Assembly (NCBI GenBank): GCA_041447175.1
Contig: CP166960.1
Location: 767,507-831,506, forward strand
Length of the DNA: 64,000 nt
Reading direction: 5' to 3'
Origin: Candidatus Bathyarchaeia archaeon
Lineage (GTDB): Archaea > Thermoproteota > Bathyarchaeia > Bathyarchaeales > Bathycorpusculaceae
Positions 7,538 through 15,381 of this stretch are shown here, in pieces. Under the pieces are notes generated by a model. The model made no database searches. It had not been told where the DNA came from and worked only from the letters and a program-made list of their open reading frames with translations. Numbering within the stretch: position 1 is the first letter of the stretch; the number at the start of each line of letters is the position of its first letter. A program made the position numbers and the translations under genes.

Positions 7538-8937
7538 AACTCGTTCACCGTGAACACTTTATCCAGTGCTGCGCTCTTTTCTATGGCTTGTTCAAAGTAA
7601 TCAGGCTTGGGTTGTTCATACCAAAGCCTTCGCTTATAATCGCCTTCTATTCCACGGTTAATTGTAGCAAAAGCAGGCATCGTTGCAATAGTAGCTTCCA
7701 AATCCTCACCCAAAAATAGTTTCATTTCCTCAGATTGTTCCGACAAAATTGCTGTCCAAAAACGAACATCATCTAGTACAGAGTGGTTTCGCTGCATGTT
7801 CATCCATCGCGCGGATAACGATGACATTCGTAATGGAGAAACGGGTTCGATAATACCATCTTTAGTAAAATGCCAACCGGGCAATACTTTGAGAAACAAC
7901 CAATCATCAACTTGCGTAAAAGTGGCTTTGCATGACCTATGAACATAATGTGGCTTCACTGACTTTGCTTTTTTTACAAGGAAGCGAGTGTACTCTTTTG
8001 TTCCAATTCTCCAAGTTCCATTTCTGCTCTCATCGCCTCTATTGAGCAAAGGGAAGAACGTTTTTTTCTTCTTGCTTCTGAAATCATATGTCATATGCAG
8101 TTTTTCTTTCATGTGCCTTGTCATTGCCCTATTGAGGAGGTCAATAATCCAACAAGTTTCTTCCCCAGTTAGCAAGCTTTTGGTAGACACTGTTTGACAG
8201 GTCGGTTCTAGACACAAGTCTCCGAATCGATACTGCGAATCTTTTAAAGAGGCAAAGCTGTAAATTTTATGTTTCTCCTCGTCAAAGGCAAAGGGCGGGG
8301 GGTTCGCGCCCTCACCTAGCAATGGAAAAATATCCCTCCGCCTTTTCACGGTTGTCAATGCAACGTTGATTTTCTCAGGAATTTTTAAAATGGGAAAAAT
8401 GTTAGATGCTATTTCTTCCTCTTGTACATCAGCGGTTAATGACCCATAATCAATTTGCCCTGTATAAGCTGATGTAGTACGGTCTTTACCCATGGTCTCT
8501 CGTAACGTTTTACCCTGAAGCCTTCCAATCAGTTTTTTACTTTCTTTTTCAAAATTCGAATCCGTCTCAAAATTTAGCCATTTTAAAATGCGCATGGATG
8601 GTGGAGGCTCACAGTTTCTTCGCATGACTGGAATCATTCTGGCTTTCAAGCCTGCGGGGTCATCGTGTACAGGGATAACACGTTCCAACGTTGTCCAATC
8701 AGATTTTAACCAATCAGGCGACATAATGGGAATAATAAAATGTGACGAGGGTTCTGCTTTTTCTATTCTGAGTAAAATATTCTCCCCCGGCTCAATATCC
8801 CACTCGGCAAAAAAGACTTTGATTGGTTGTCCGTTAATGTTTTCCTTTTCAATTCTCTCAACAAGTTTTTCTGCAAAATCCTTGTCAGCCTTATTGTATG
8901 AGATAAATGCATCATAATCATACTGGCTTTGAGACAG
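7534..8937 (-). CDS. TIR-APAZ effector of a SPARTA-type immune system
   Basis: 467 residues if read from a CTG at 8937. The TIR domain spans about residues 6-150: DAFISYNKAD (strand A, 9-18), VFFAEWDIEPGENI (BB-loop region, 41-54) and SPDWLKSDWTTLER (73-86), where Glu85 is the likely NADase catalytic residue. The rest is an APAZ region, with LPGWHFTKDG (about 352-361) and RNHSVLDDVRFW (about 383-394) typical of Argonaute-associated proteins. Known SPARTA complexes hydrolyse NAD(P) when the Argonaute partner binds guide and target. There is no ATG, GTG or TTG between the upstream TGA (8940) and the TIR core. The first ATG, at 8724, would delete strand A and the BB loop. A Shine-Dalgarno-like AAGAGGGGC precedes the CTG. 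A sequencing frameshift is the main alternative. Confidence 0.87.
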   Translation of the reverse strand: MSQSQYDYDAFISYNKADKDFAEKLVERIEKENINGQPIKVFFAEWDIEPGENILLRIEKAEPSSHFIIPIMSPDWLKSDWTTLERVIPVHDDPAGLKARMIPVMRRNCEPPPSMRILKWLNFETDSNFEKESKKLIGRLQGKTLRETMGKDRTTSAYTGQIDYGSLTADVQEEEIASNIFPILKIPEKINVALTTVKRRRDIFPLLGEGANPPPFAFDEEKHKIYSFASLKDSQYRFGDLCLEPTCQTVSTKSLLTGEETCWIIDLLNRAMTRHMKEKLHMTYDFRSKKKKTFFPLLNRGDESRNGTWRIGTKEYTRFLVKKAKSVKPHYVHRSCKATFTQVDDWLFLKVLPGWHFTKDGIIEPVSPLRMSSLSARWMNMQRNHSVLDDVRFWTAILSEQSEEMKLFLGEDLEATIATMPAFATINRGIEGDYKRRLWYEQPKPDYFEQAIEKSAALDKVFTVNEL

Positions 8938-8944
8938 TCAAATC

Positions 8945-8953
8945 GCCCCTCTT
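8945..8953 (-). promoter_or_regulatory. Ribosome binding site that supports a CTG start
   Basis: On the minus strand this reads AAGAGGGGC, with 8 nt between GGGG and the CTG at 8937. It is the only purine-rich site near the 5' end of the TIR reading frame, and it decides the start. Confidence 0.5.
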
Positions 8954-9005
8954 CTACGTTAGTTTTCTTATGATTACTTGTATTTGAATTTTCAGAGTAT
9001 TGATA

Positions 9006-9015
9006 CTTTAAAAAT
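9006..9015 (-). promoter_or_regulatory. TATA-like box upstream of the TIR-APAZ/Argonaute operon
   Basis: ATTTTTAAAG on the minus strand places transcription start near 8985 and gives a short leader carrying the ribosome site. A second A/T-rich candidate lies near 9032-9044. Confidence 0.45.
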
Positions 9016-9215
9016 CGTCGAAGTGAAGCCGATTAAATTTAACAGATAACAGATGCCGAGAATTACTGTATAGGTTCTTTACTGTTTTCCAGCCAGTTGC
9101 CAAATGTGGATTGGATAGTTGAATTGTGCTTGCTTTTACTTTTTGTTATGGGCTGTTTTGGGGGTTTAATTTTGGTATTGGAAGGTGTAGTGGGTTTGTT
9201 GGTTGTTTTGGTGAT

Positions 9216-9437
9216 TTATGCGCTTTTTTGTAGGGTGATTTTTATTTCTTGGGCGATGTCTTTGCTGATGGGTTGTATGGCGTTTTTGGAGGCTTTCCAG
9301 ATTTCTATGCCGACAAAGTTTTGGTCTTTATCCATGTCGACGTAGACGTCTTCGTCGAGCATGCGGGTGTCGGTGATTTTGGCGTCTTTGAGTTTGATGT
9401 AGAGTATGTCGGCTTTGCGGTCGTATTCAGCTTTCAT
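9216..9437 (-). CDS. DUF2283 small protein
   Basis: 73 residues. KAEYDRKADILYIKL at the start and a later VYVDMDKDQNFVGIEIW are the hallmark of DUF2283. Members are small beta-rich proteins, often paired with DUF4258 proteins and suspected to be antitoxins; this role is not proven. The ATG at 9437 overlaps the preceding DUF4258 stop by 4 nt. A start at 9452 would add five residues and create a longer overlap. Confidence 0.75.
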   Translation of the reverse strand: MKAEYDRKADILYIKLKDAKITDTRMLDEDVYVDMDKDQNFVGIEIWKASKNAIQPISKDIAQEIKITLQKSA

Positions 9438-9706
9438 TTGATTTTCACCCATACGTTGGCGTTTAGTTTGCTGTGGGTTATTTCTTGGGCGGATGATGTA
9501 ATAAAAGTTGTTATGACTCTCACTTGGTCGCCTTCCGAGGCATAGACGACGAGCAACTGTTGACCGTTGAGCTTTTTGAAAGCCACATAGGCAGCTGATG
9601 ATAGGTCATAGAAGACAGTGGTAGGCTCTAAGATGGCTTGTATTATTGCCTTCTCGGTTATGCCTCTTTCTTTTGCTCGGTGTTTGCCATGTACAGTAAA
9701 CTTCAT
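9434..9706 (-). CDS. DUF4258 small protein, possible toxin of a toxin-antitoxin pair
   Basis: 90 residues. MKFTVHGKHRAKERGITEKAI followed by a paired strand region ending RVITTF is the DUF4258 pattern. These proteins resemble RelE/ParE-type mRNA interferases in size and in the His/Arg-rich first helix. The downstream DUF2283 partner overlaps by 4 nt. The ATG at 9706 is preferred to a GTG at 9718. Both genes are on the same strand as the Argonaute operon 280 nt downstream and may be part of the same defence or addiction block. Confidence 0.72.
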   Translation of the reverse strand: MKFTVHGKHRAKERGITEKAIIQAILEPTTVFYDLSSAAYVAFKKLNGQQLLVVYASEGDQVRVITTFITSSAQEITHSKLNANVWVKIK

Positions 9707-10153
9707 AGGGTTAGCCACTAACTGTTATCGCTTGATTTTGATATTTAATTTTCCCTTTTCTAACACAACGTGATTTTGCGCCTTTTTATAAGAAGGAGAG
9801 AAGGTGGTGGTGATGAACGATAGGGTTTGGTGGTTTTTTAAGGCGTTTTTTGTTCTGCCTTTCATTTGGCAAAATTGCTTATAGACTGGCTGGGGCTGTT
9901 GGTGTGTGGGCGGATTTAACCGTAAATGGGCCATGCCAGTGCCCGACTGTATTGTGCCGACATTGCTCTCACTGCTTTCTGCTGCAGTCTTTGCTTAAAA
10001 CGTAACCGCTGTCACGGGGCGCGCACTTTGGGTGCGTTTTTTGCCATCCTATTAGCATCCAAATAGCAATTGTATGCAGACCCTATAGAGGGGAGGAGGA
10101 GACGGGCGGAATAACCGTGCGCTTCACGCAGAGAGCCTTCGACGATGTTTGCC
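9707..10153. other. 447-nt intergenic region with a possible plus-strand transcript end
   Basis: No credible protein gene. It contains a TATA-like GCTTATAG (9877-9884, plus strand) and, 140 nt later, a hairpin followed by six T residues (10022-10042), which together could bound a small RNA. A GC-rich stretch at 10090-10130 forms no tRNA or SRP structure that I could recognise. Confidence 0.4.
10022..10042 (+). terminator. Hairpin plus T-run
   Basis: CGCAC and GTGCG pair around a TTTGG loop and are followed directly by TTTTTT. The orientation implies a plus-strand transcript ending here, yet no plus-strand gene lies upstream. Confidence 0.45.
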
Positions 10154-10963
10154 TTAGGAGCCGAAGCGGCGTTTGCGGTTCTGATATGTCCTTATGGCTC
10201 GAAGCAAGTCGATGAAGCGAAAGTCCGGCCAGTAAACATCCAAAAACAGCAATTCACTGTAGGCGGATTGCCACAAAAGAAACCCGCTCAGCCGCTCTTC
10301 GCCTGAGGTGCGGATAATCATGTCAGGGTCCTGTTTAGGCATATGCGACGTGTACAGAAACTTTTCAAACAGCTCCTCATCCACATCCTCCACTTCTAAC
10401 TCGTTATCCTTAATTTTCTGGGCAATGGTTTTCGCGGCATCCACAATCTCCGCTCTGCCCCCATAGGCAAAGGCAAAATTCAAAAACTGATTGCTATAAT
10501 TCGCGGTCGCCTGCTCCACATCAGCTATCAACTTCTGCAGGTTTTCCGGCAACAAATTAGCTCTCCCAATGACTTTAACATGCACCTTGTTACGGTGAAT
10601 ACGTTCATCGGTTAGCAACTTCCGAAACTTTTCCTCAGCAATCTGCATGATCTGATCCACTTCCCCGGAGGCACGACGAAAATTCTCCGTGGAAAACGTA
10701 TACAACGTAACAAACTTTACATCAAGTATTTCAAGCCAATCCAAAAGCTGCTCCACAGTTTCGGCACCTTGCTTATGCCCCAACCACGGATTAATCTCCT
10801 GCTCATTAGCCCAACGCCGATTCCCATCCAATATGATAGCTATGTGTTCAGGTTTTTTGCCGTTTTTTATTTGAAGCCAAAGCCACTTTTCATAAGCTTT
10901 GTATGCTCCGATTGCCCTCAGAAACCTTTGTAAGCCCACAGTTACCCTCACATCATTAAGCAT
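10154..10963 (-). CDS. uppS: Cis-prenyltransferase (tritrans,polycis-undecaprenyl-diphosphate synthase type)
   Basis: 269 residues. HIAIILDGNRRWA holds the catalytic Asp46 and the diphosphate-binding Gly-Asn-Arg-Arg. FVTLYTFSTENFRR (motif III) and IIRTSGEERLSGFLLWQSAYSELLFLD (motif V, with the Mg-binding Glu) complete the family signature. In archaea it elongates GGPP to the dolichyl or polyprenyl carrier used in glycosylation. About 35 extra N-terminal residues precede the core, as in archaeal members. The ATG at 10963 is the only good start. Confidence 0.92.
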   Translation of the reverse strand: MLNDVRVTVGLQRFLRAIGAYKAYEKWLWLQIKNGKKPEHIAIILDGNRRWANEQEINPWLGHKQGAETVEQLLDWLEILDVKFVTLYTFSTENFRRASGEVDQIMQIAEEKFRKLLTDERIHRNKVHVKVIGRANLLPENLQKLIADVEQATANYSNQFLNFAFAYGGRAEIVDAAKTIAQKIKDNELEVEDVDEELFEKFLYTSHMPKQDPDMIIRTSGEERLSGFLLWQSAYSELLFLDVYWPDFRFIDLLRAIRTYQNRKRRFGS

Positions 10964-11090
10964 CTAAGTTTTTAACCGAAATAATTTTACGTACTATAGT
11001 AAAACCCGCCAACGGTTCAATTAAATCTTACTCTAGTTTAAATGAGCAAGACTTCACAATCCCATCATAGATATCTGCCTGCAGGCAGTT

Positions 11091-12320
11091 TTAATGCTGC
11101 TCTTGAGGGTTTTGTGGTTTTTCCTCTTCTTTCTCTTCCTCAAGGTCGTCAAGTTTTTCCTTGGGTTTGCCAAAGAAGTCTTTTGCAGACCGCTGAACAA
11201 TTAACATAACCAAAACCGAGGCAATGGCAACCAGAATACCCACCACAATGTAGAAAACCAAATTAGCGTAACCCAACGCTGGACTGATAAGCACATCCGC
11301 GGCACCCGCAAAAATCATGCGGGACCACAACATCGTCACTATAAGAGCAGCATTGCGCAGTAACCTGGCGTCGTGATCAAAATATAGCGGCACCGAACGC
11401 CCCACCAAAATGGTGCATAACCCAACGATAATTAAGTCTAACGAACCCCGAAGAAAGTAACCCGCAAAAGAGGGCAAACTGCTCAACCAGTCCGCCGTGC
11501 CCACAGGCAAAGGATTCACCCCCCCAATGGCAGCTATGTACCCCGAATAAACGCTTATGCCAATGCAGAGCAACCCAGCGATGGTTGCATAGTTACTGAT
11601 TTGCACCGGCAGAGGCGGCGGCGAGTATTCGCGAAACCATTTGTACGCGTTTTTGGCTGACCGGTCCACCCCAAAACCTTTGATTAACATAAAACTGCCA
11701 ACCACCAGAATTATCGCCACAGCGTAATAGTAAACGTCAACTTTCAGAATGGCAAGAATGCTCCAAATCAAAATTAGCAGTCCCGGAAGCCCCAATGCTA
11801 TGCGGCTGTAACGGGGTTCCTGAACAAGCATCCTCATGTATCGTGAAAAGAGGGCGGCGGTTTCTTCAATGGATTCGCTGTGCTTGACTACTATGCGGCG
11901 AATTGAGGAAACAGGAACCCGTGACTCAATAAGCGGCATGATGGCTTCGTCGCTGTAGCCGTCCGTGACTAAGATGACCTCGTCGGCGTTGAACTTTTCA
12001 AGCAGGGTGCCCAACTCGGCGACTAGTTTTCTGTCTGCGCCCACCCCGCCTAGTTCGGTGCCGCATATTGTGGCAACCTCAAAAATTTCGTTTGAGTTGT
12101 TTTCTTTGGCAAGTCGGTCGTGCAAGCTGACAGCTTCAAACATCGCGTTTGCGTCTGCTTCTTCGGGGTCATTTAACGCCAAAGAAACTGCAGCTTCTAA
12201 ATTGGCGTTTCTCCCCAGAAGCGGCGTTTTTATGTTCGCCTTGGTTCCGAGATCACAATCTCTGTCAACGCATAGGATGAGGATTCTCTTGAGTATTGGT
12301 TCCCCAGTTTTCTCCGACAT
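11091..12320 (-). CDS. DUF373 family membrane protein
   Basis: 409 residues. A soluble N-terminal part opens RILILCVDRDCDLGTKA and contains a GGVGADRKLVAEL segment and DEVILVTDGYSDE, a Rossmann-like pattern. At least five hydrophobic segments follow (about residues 190-375), then a highly acidic Lys/Glu tail. This is the archaeal DUF373 family (COG2237), with no known function. Conservation across archaea suggests a basic cellular role. Confidence 0.85.
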   Translation of the reverse strand: MSEKTGEPILKRILILCVDRDCDLGTKANIKTPLLGRNANLEAAVSLALNDPEEADANAMFEAVSLHDRLAKENNSNEIFEVATICGTELGGVGADRKLVAELGTLLEKFNADEVILVTDGYSDEAIMPLIESRVPVSSIRRIVVKHSESIEETAALFSRYMRMLVQEPRYSRIALGLPGLLILIWSILAILKVDVYYYAVAIILVVGSFMLIKGFGVDRSAKNAYKWFREYSPPPLPVQISNYATIAGLLCIGISVYSGYIAAIGGVNPLPVGTADWLSSLPSFAGYFLRGSLDLIIVGLCTILVGRSVPLYFDHDARLLRNAALIVTMLWSRMIFAGAADVLISPALGYANLVFYIVVGILVAIASVLVMLIVQRSAKDFFGKPKEKLDDLEEEKEEEKPQNPQEQH

Positions 12321-12357
12321 TAGGTCTCTGACCGAATCTTATAGGCGATGTTAGAGT

Positions 12358-13293
12358 TTAATCTTCCGTTTCCGTATCATCGCCTGCGAGAAGCTGGAAT
12401 TCTCTCCAGTCAAGCTTTTCGCCTCGTTGCAGTTTTTCGCGCACAGCTGAACCCATTTTTTCTTTAATTTCCTGCTCTTTGGCTTTCTTTTGCCGTTCAG
12501 TTTCAGCTTTTGCAGCTTCAAACTGTTTTTGCCGCTCGACATACTGACCTTGTCGGATTCCAAACAGCTTCTGCCTCTGCTCTATGCACTTGCCGATTTC
12601 TTCGTGAAGCGGTTTAATTCTTTCCTTAGCCAAAAGGAATTGCAAATGCAGGTTGGTTGCGTCCTCCCTGATTTTCTTCATTTCTTCAAATTTGGCGAGC
12701 ATTTTGGCATGAAGGTCTTGGCTTTTCTTGGCGTTTTCGGTTAGTTGACTGTGGAAGGCGTCTGCTTTCTGTTGGTATACCTTAAGCTGGTTCTTTAATT
12801 CGTTAATTTTCTTGTTGTGCTGGTCAATCTTTTTGTAGACGCTTAGTTGAATCTCGATTTCCTTCACTTGGTCAATGAGTTTTCTTTCTTCATGCAAATC
12901 CATCGATGTGGTTGCAATTTTGAACTCTAAAGCATCAAAGGCTTTTTGCAGTGCCTGACGATTTTGACCAGTGCGTTTTTCTCGCAACTCGCGGATTTTC
13001 TGTGTATGCTCTTTTATGGTTTCAATAAAAGGAGCCATCTGTGTCCGAACTTCATCACGTTGCGCCTTCAAGGCTTTGACGCTAACGTTAAGTTGGTCTC
13101 TTTCTTTTTTGATGTCAGCAATTTCCTGCCGCAGCGTTTTGGCTTTTTCGTTGAGCTGATCCCTTTGTTCAATGTGCTTTTTTATGTCTTCGTGGGTCTT
13201 GTTAAGGTCATCCTTTAAAGAACCAATCCGTTTGTGGATTGCCTCGATTTGCTGGTTGACTGTTGCGATTTCGGTTGTTTTTTGTTCAGTCAA
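12358..13293 (-). CDS. Archaeal coiled-coil protein (COG1340 type)
   Basis: 311 residues that are almost entirely Lys/Glu/Gln-rich heptads, with no membrane segment or catalytic motif. Length and composition match the archaeal COG1340 coiled-coil family, sometimes linked to RNA or ribosome functions but not defined. The TTG at 13293 is preceded by AGAGG at good spacing. It runs in the same direction as the DUF373 gene 37 nt downstream, so the two are probably co-transcribed. It diverges from aIF2-beta. Confidence 0.75.
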   Translation of the reverse strand: MTEQKTTEIATVNQQIEAIHKRIGSLKDDLNKTHEDIKKHIEQRDQLNEKAKTLRQEIADIKKERDQLNVSVKALKAQRDEVRTQMAPFIETIKEHTQKIRELREKRTGQNRQALQKAFDALEFKIATTSMDLHEERKLIDQVKEIEIQLSVYKKIDQHNKKINELKNQLKVYQQKADAFHSQLTENAKKSQDLHAKMLAKFEEMKKIREDATNLHLQFLLAKERIKPLHEEIGKCIEQRQKLFGIRQGQYVERQKQFEAAKAETERQKKAKEQEIKEKMGSAVREKLQRGEKLDWREFQLLAGDDTETED

Positions 13294-13416
13294 ACGGTTT
13301 CCTCTTTCGCGCCACTTTATCCTGATGACTGTAGCTTTCGAACTAATATGGGTTTCAGAGGATACTATTATGTTTAATGGATAGAAGAGCCTTTTTCTGT
13401 GTTTGCAGGTTAGAAG

Positions 13417-13426
13417 TTTTAAATAC
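13417..13426 (+). promoter_or_regulatory. TATA-like box of the aIF2-beta operon
   Basis: TTTTAAATAC is centred about 36 nt before the ATG at 13457. It rules out the upstream in-frame TTG at 13403 as the start. Confidence 0.6.
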
Positions 13427-13456
13427 TTTGATGCGCCCAGTCATTTCGGGAAACCC

Positions 13457-13867
13457 ATGGACTATAATTACAGTGACTTACTGAATCGTGCGCGCTCTTG
13501 TGTTCCAGAGGTAACAATGAAGAAGGAACGTTTAGAGTTGCCGCGGCTTTTTGTTTCAACTGTTGGGATGCGAACTACCATCTCTAACTTTAAAGAAATT
13601 TCCGACACACTTGACCGAGACCCCCAACATATACTCAAATTCCTTACTCGCGAGATGGCCACCGCTGCCACCTACCACGACGGTCGAGCAATCTTTCAGG
13701 GGAAATTCCCACGCGACACCTTTGAGCGGCTAATCGGACGCTACATGGAAAGCTTTGTCATCTGCCCCGTCTGCAAACGCCCCGACACAAAAATCCTCAA
13801 AGAAAAACGCTTAGCCTTCATTGTTTGTAACGCGTGTGGCGCCAAATCATCCATAAAACAACTCTAG
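13457..13867 (+). CDS. eif2b: Translation initiation factor 2 subunit beta (aIF2-beta)
   Basis: 136 residues, the usual archaeal length. YSDLLNRA at the N-terminus contacts aIF2-gamma. RTTISNFKEISDTLDRDPQHILKFL is the conserved core. A C-terminal zinc ribbon has CPVC and CNAC knuckles. The factor binds GTP-aIF2-gamma and helps deliver initiator tRNA. The start is fixed by the promoter position. The DUF424 gene follows at once. Confidence 0.95.
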   Translation: MDYNYSDLLNRARSCVPEVTMKKERLELPRLFVSTVGMRTTISNFKEISDTLDRDPQHILKFLTREMATAATYHDGRAIFQGKFPRDTFERLIGRYMESFVICPVCKRPDTKILKEKRLAFIVCNACGAKSSIKQL

Positions 13868-13878
13868 GCGGGCTTGAG

Positions 13879-14175
13879 TTGGAGGCATGCGTTAACCTCA
13901 AAAAAATGGGCAAAAATGTAGTCTTAGCCATCTGTGACTGCGAAGTTTTAGGCAAAACGCTACGGGAAGGCAAACTTGTCTTCCATGTGAAGGAAGAATT
14001 CTACGATGGGGGACGCGTGACGGTTGAGGAAGCGGTGGACATGATTGAAAACTCGACCATTGTGAATATGGTGGGCAAGAAATGTGTCGAGACAGCAATC
14101 GCCCGGGGCTACGTGCATCCACGGGCAGTGCTGAAAATTGAGGGTATTCCTCACGCCCAAATCGTCAAGCTCTAA
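13879..14175 (+). CDS. DUF424 family protein
   Basis: About 98 residues from a TTG at 13879. VVLAICDCEVLGKTLREGKL and the closing VLKIEGIPHAQIVKL are the family signature. DUF424 proteins are short, archaeal and usually sit beside aIF2-beta or NMD3, so a role in translation or ribosome biogenesis is inferred. The first strand (VNLKK) lies upstream of the ATG at 13906, which favours the TTG. Confidence 0.8.
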   Translation: MEACVNLKKMGKNVVLAICDCEVLGKTLREGKLVFHVKEEFYDGGRVTVEEAVDMIENSTIVNMVGKKCVETAIARGYVHPRAVLKIEGIPHAQIVKL

Positions 14176-14287
14176 AGACCATTTTTTAGGCAACCGTAAT
14201 ACTTTTTTTGTTTTCTCCTAATTATTGGGCATAGTCTAGATAGTATTATATGTTGAGTGTTAACATACTGCTTGGCAGGGATTATAT

Positions 14288-14548
14288 TTGAGTGGAAAAG
14301 AATACGAAGAACAAAGAAAGAGCGAGAAGCAAATTACAAAGCAACTTGCCATAGCCGACATCAAAGATTGGATGAGTAAAATTCCTAAAGATAAAGTGAA
14401 CAAACCTGCCATTGTTGTCGGGACAAAAACTTTTACTCCGCAAGAAATCGAGAAAGAAGTAGAAAACGACACCGAATATGGTCAAGAATTCGCTAAAATT
14501 TTAGCGCGGTCTAAAGTGGAATTCGCAAAGAGGGCTGATCAGCAATGA
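14288..14548 (+). CDS. Small hypothetical protein, partner of the caspase-like gene
   Basis: 86 residues, charged and helical (EYEEQRKSEKQITKQLAIADIKDWM at the start), with no Cys and no membrane segment. It is translated from a TTG with GGCAGGG upstream. Its stop overlaps the ATG of the next gene by 4 nt, so the two products are probably needed together. I do not recognise the family. It could be an adaptor, inhibitor or substrate of the downstream putative protease. Confidence 0.6.
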   Translation: MSGKEYEEQRKSEKQITKQLAIADIKDWMSKIPKDKVNKPAIVVGTKTFTPQEIEKEVENDTEYGQEFAKILARSKVEFAKRADQQ

Positions 14549-15381
14549 AAGTAGAGAAAAAAGCAATTGATCTTAACGAAAAACTGATTGTTGATAAACT
14601 TTCTTACGACTATCTCCTTAGACGATGGAAGCTGAAGGTGTCAAAGAAGCTTTTAATCATAAGGCCAAATGTGCCCGGAGATAACTACACTGCCCTTTTC
14701 TCTTACAATGCTGCTGAACAAGTGAAGACCAAGGCGGTTGCTGAGGGCTGGACCGTAACCGACCTGAAAGCCAACGACACCAACAAAGCCAACGTGGAAT
14801 TAACCATAAACAACGTGAAGCCTGACTTCATCATCCACTATGACCACGGCAGCTCCTACACGTTGTATGGGCAAAGCAGCAACACCATCACAGCAGCAAT
14901 AAACTCCTCAAACGTTGACCTCCTGTCCAAGAGAGCCGTAAGCACCGTTTCATGCGAAAGCGCATTGGGATTGGGTCCATTAGCCATAAGTTCGGCTGAA
15001 ACAAAAGCGTACCTTGGTTACGATGAACTGCACTGGGTCCACTTATGGTACCTTGACAAATTTACGGAAGCGGCAAACGCAGCAAACTACGCCCTTTTAG
15101 AAGGCAAAACCTACCAGCAAGCCTACGACATAGCCTTTCTGAAATACACCGAGAAATACAACGAACTCGTCACCATCGACACTTCGGCTGCTGGGTTGAT
15201 GCTTCATGACCGCGACCACCTGCGATTGCTCGGCAACCCCTCCGCGAAAGCCTACAGCGTTACCATATCCCCAATACGAGTCGTCGCCCCAATTTCAAAG
15301 TTGAAATTGAAAACCCCGATACGCACTCCAGTACCCACGCCAACACCAAAACCTAAAGCAGCCTCAAAAAAGAAGGCATAA
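14545..15381 (+). CDS. Putative clan CD (caspase/gingipain-fold) cysteine peptidase
   Basis: 278 residues. KKLLIIRPNVPGD opens an alpha/beta fold. DFIIHYDHGSSYTLYG gives a strand ending in the His-Gly pair of clan CD peptidases (His101), and RAVSTVSCESALGLGP gives the second strand with the candidate nucleophile Cys137. Spacing and order agree with caspase, gingipain and CHAT folds. A Pro/Thr/Lys-rich C-terminal tail (PTPTPKPKAASKKKA) looks disordered. There is no signal peptide, so it should be cytoplasmic. It is encoded in a 4-nt overlap with the small gene upstream. The assignment rests on motifs only, and the family within clan CD is unknown. Confidence 0.6.
   Translation: MKVEKKAIDLNEKLIVDKLSYDYLLRRWKLKVSKKLLIIRPNVPGDNYTALFSYNAAEQVKTKAVAEGWTVTDLKANDTNKANVELTINNVKPDFIIHYDHGSSYTLYGQSSNTITAAINSSNVDLLSKRAVSTVSCESALGLGPLAISSAETKAYLGYDELHWVHLWYLDKFTEAANAANYALLEGKTYQQAYDIAFLKYTEKYNELVTIDTSAAGLMLHDRDHLRLLGNPSAKAYSVTISPIRVVAPISKLKLKTPIRTPVPTPTPKPKAASKKKA

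Noticed and set aside
9097-9345. Hydrophobic plus-strand frame that looks like a membrane protein
   Set aside because: It is the antisense of the DUF2283 gene; its hydrophobicity comes from the reverse strand's A/G-rich codons.
9725-9934. 69-codon minus-strand frame
   Set aside because: Pro/Gln/Lys-rich with no motif and no ribosome site; it lies in the region with a possible plus-strand RNA.
10080-10135. GC-rich stretch examined as tRNA, SRP RNA or RNase P RNA
   Set aside because: No cloverleaf, no T-loop sequence and no SRP or RNase P core motifs could be assembled on either strand.
13403-13456. Upstream TTG start for aIF2-beta
   Set aside because: It lies before the TATA-like box at 13417 and would give a protein longer than the family.
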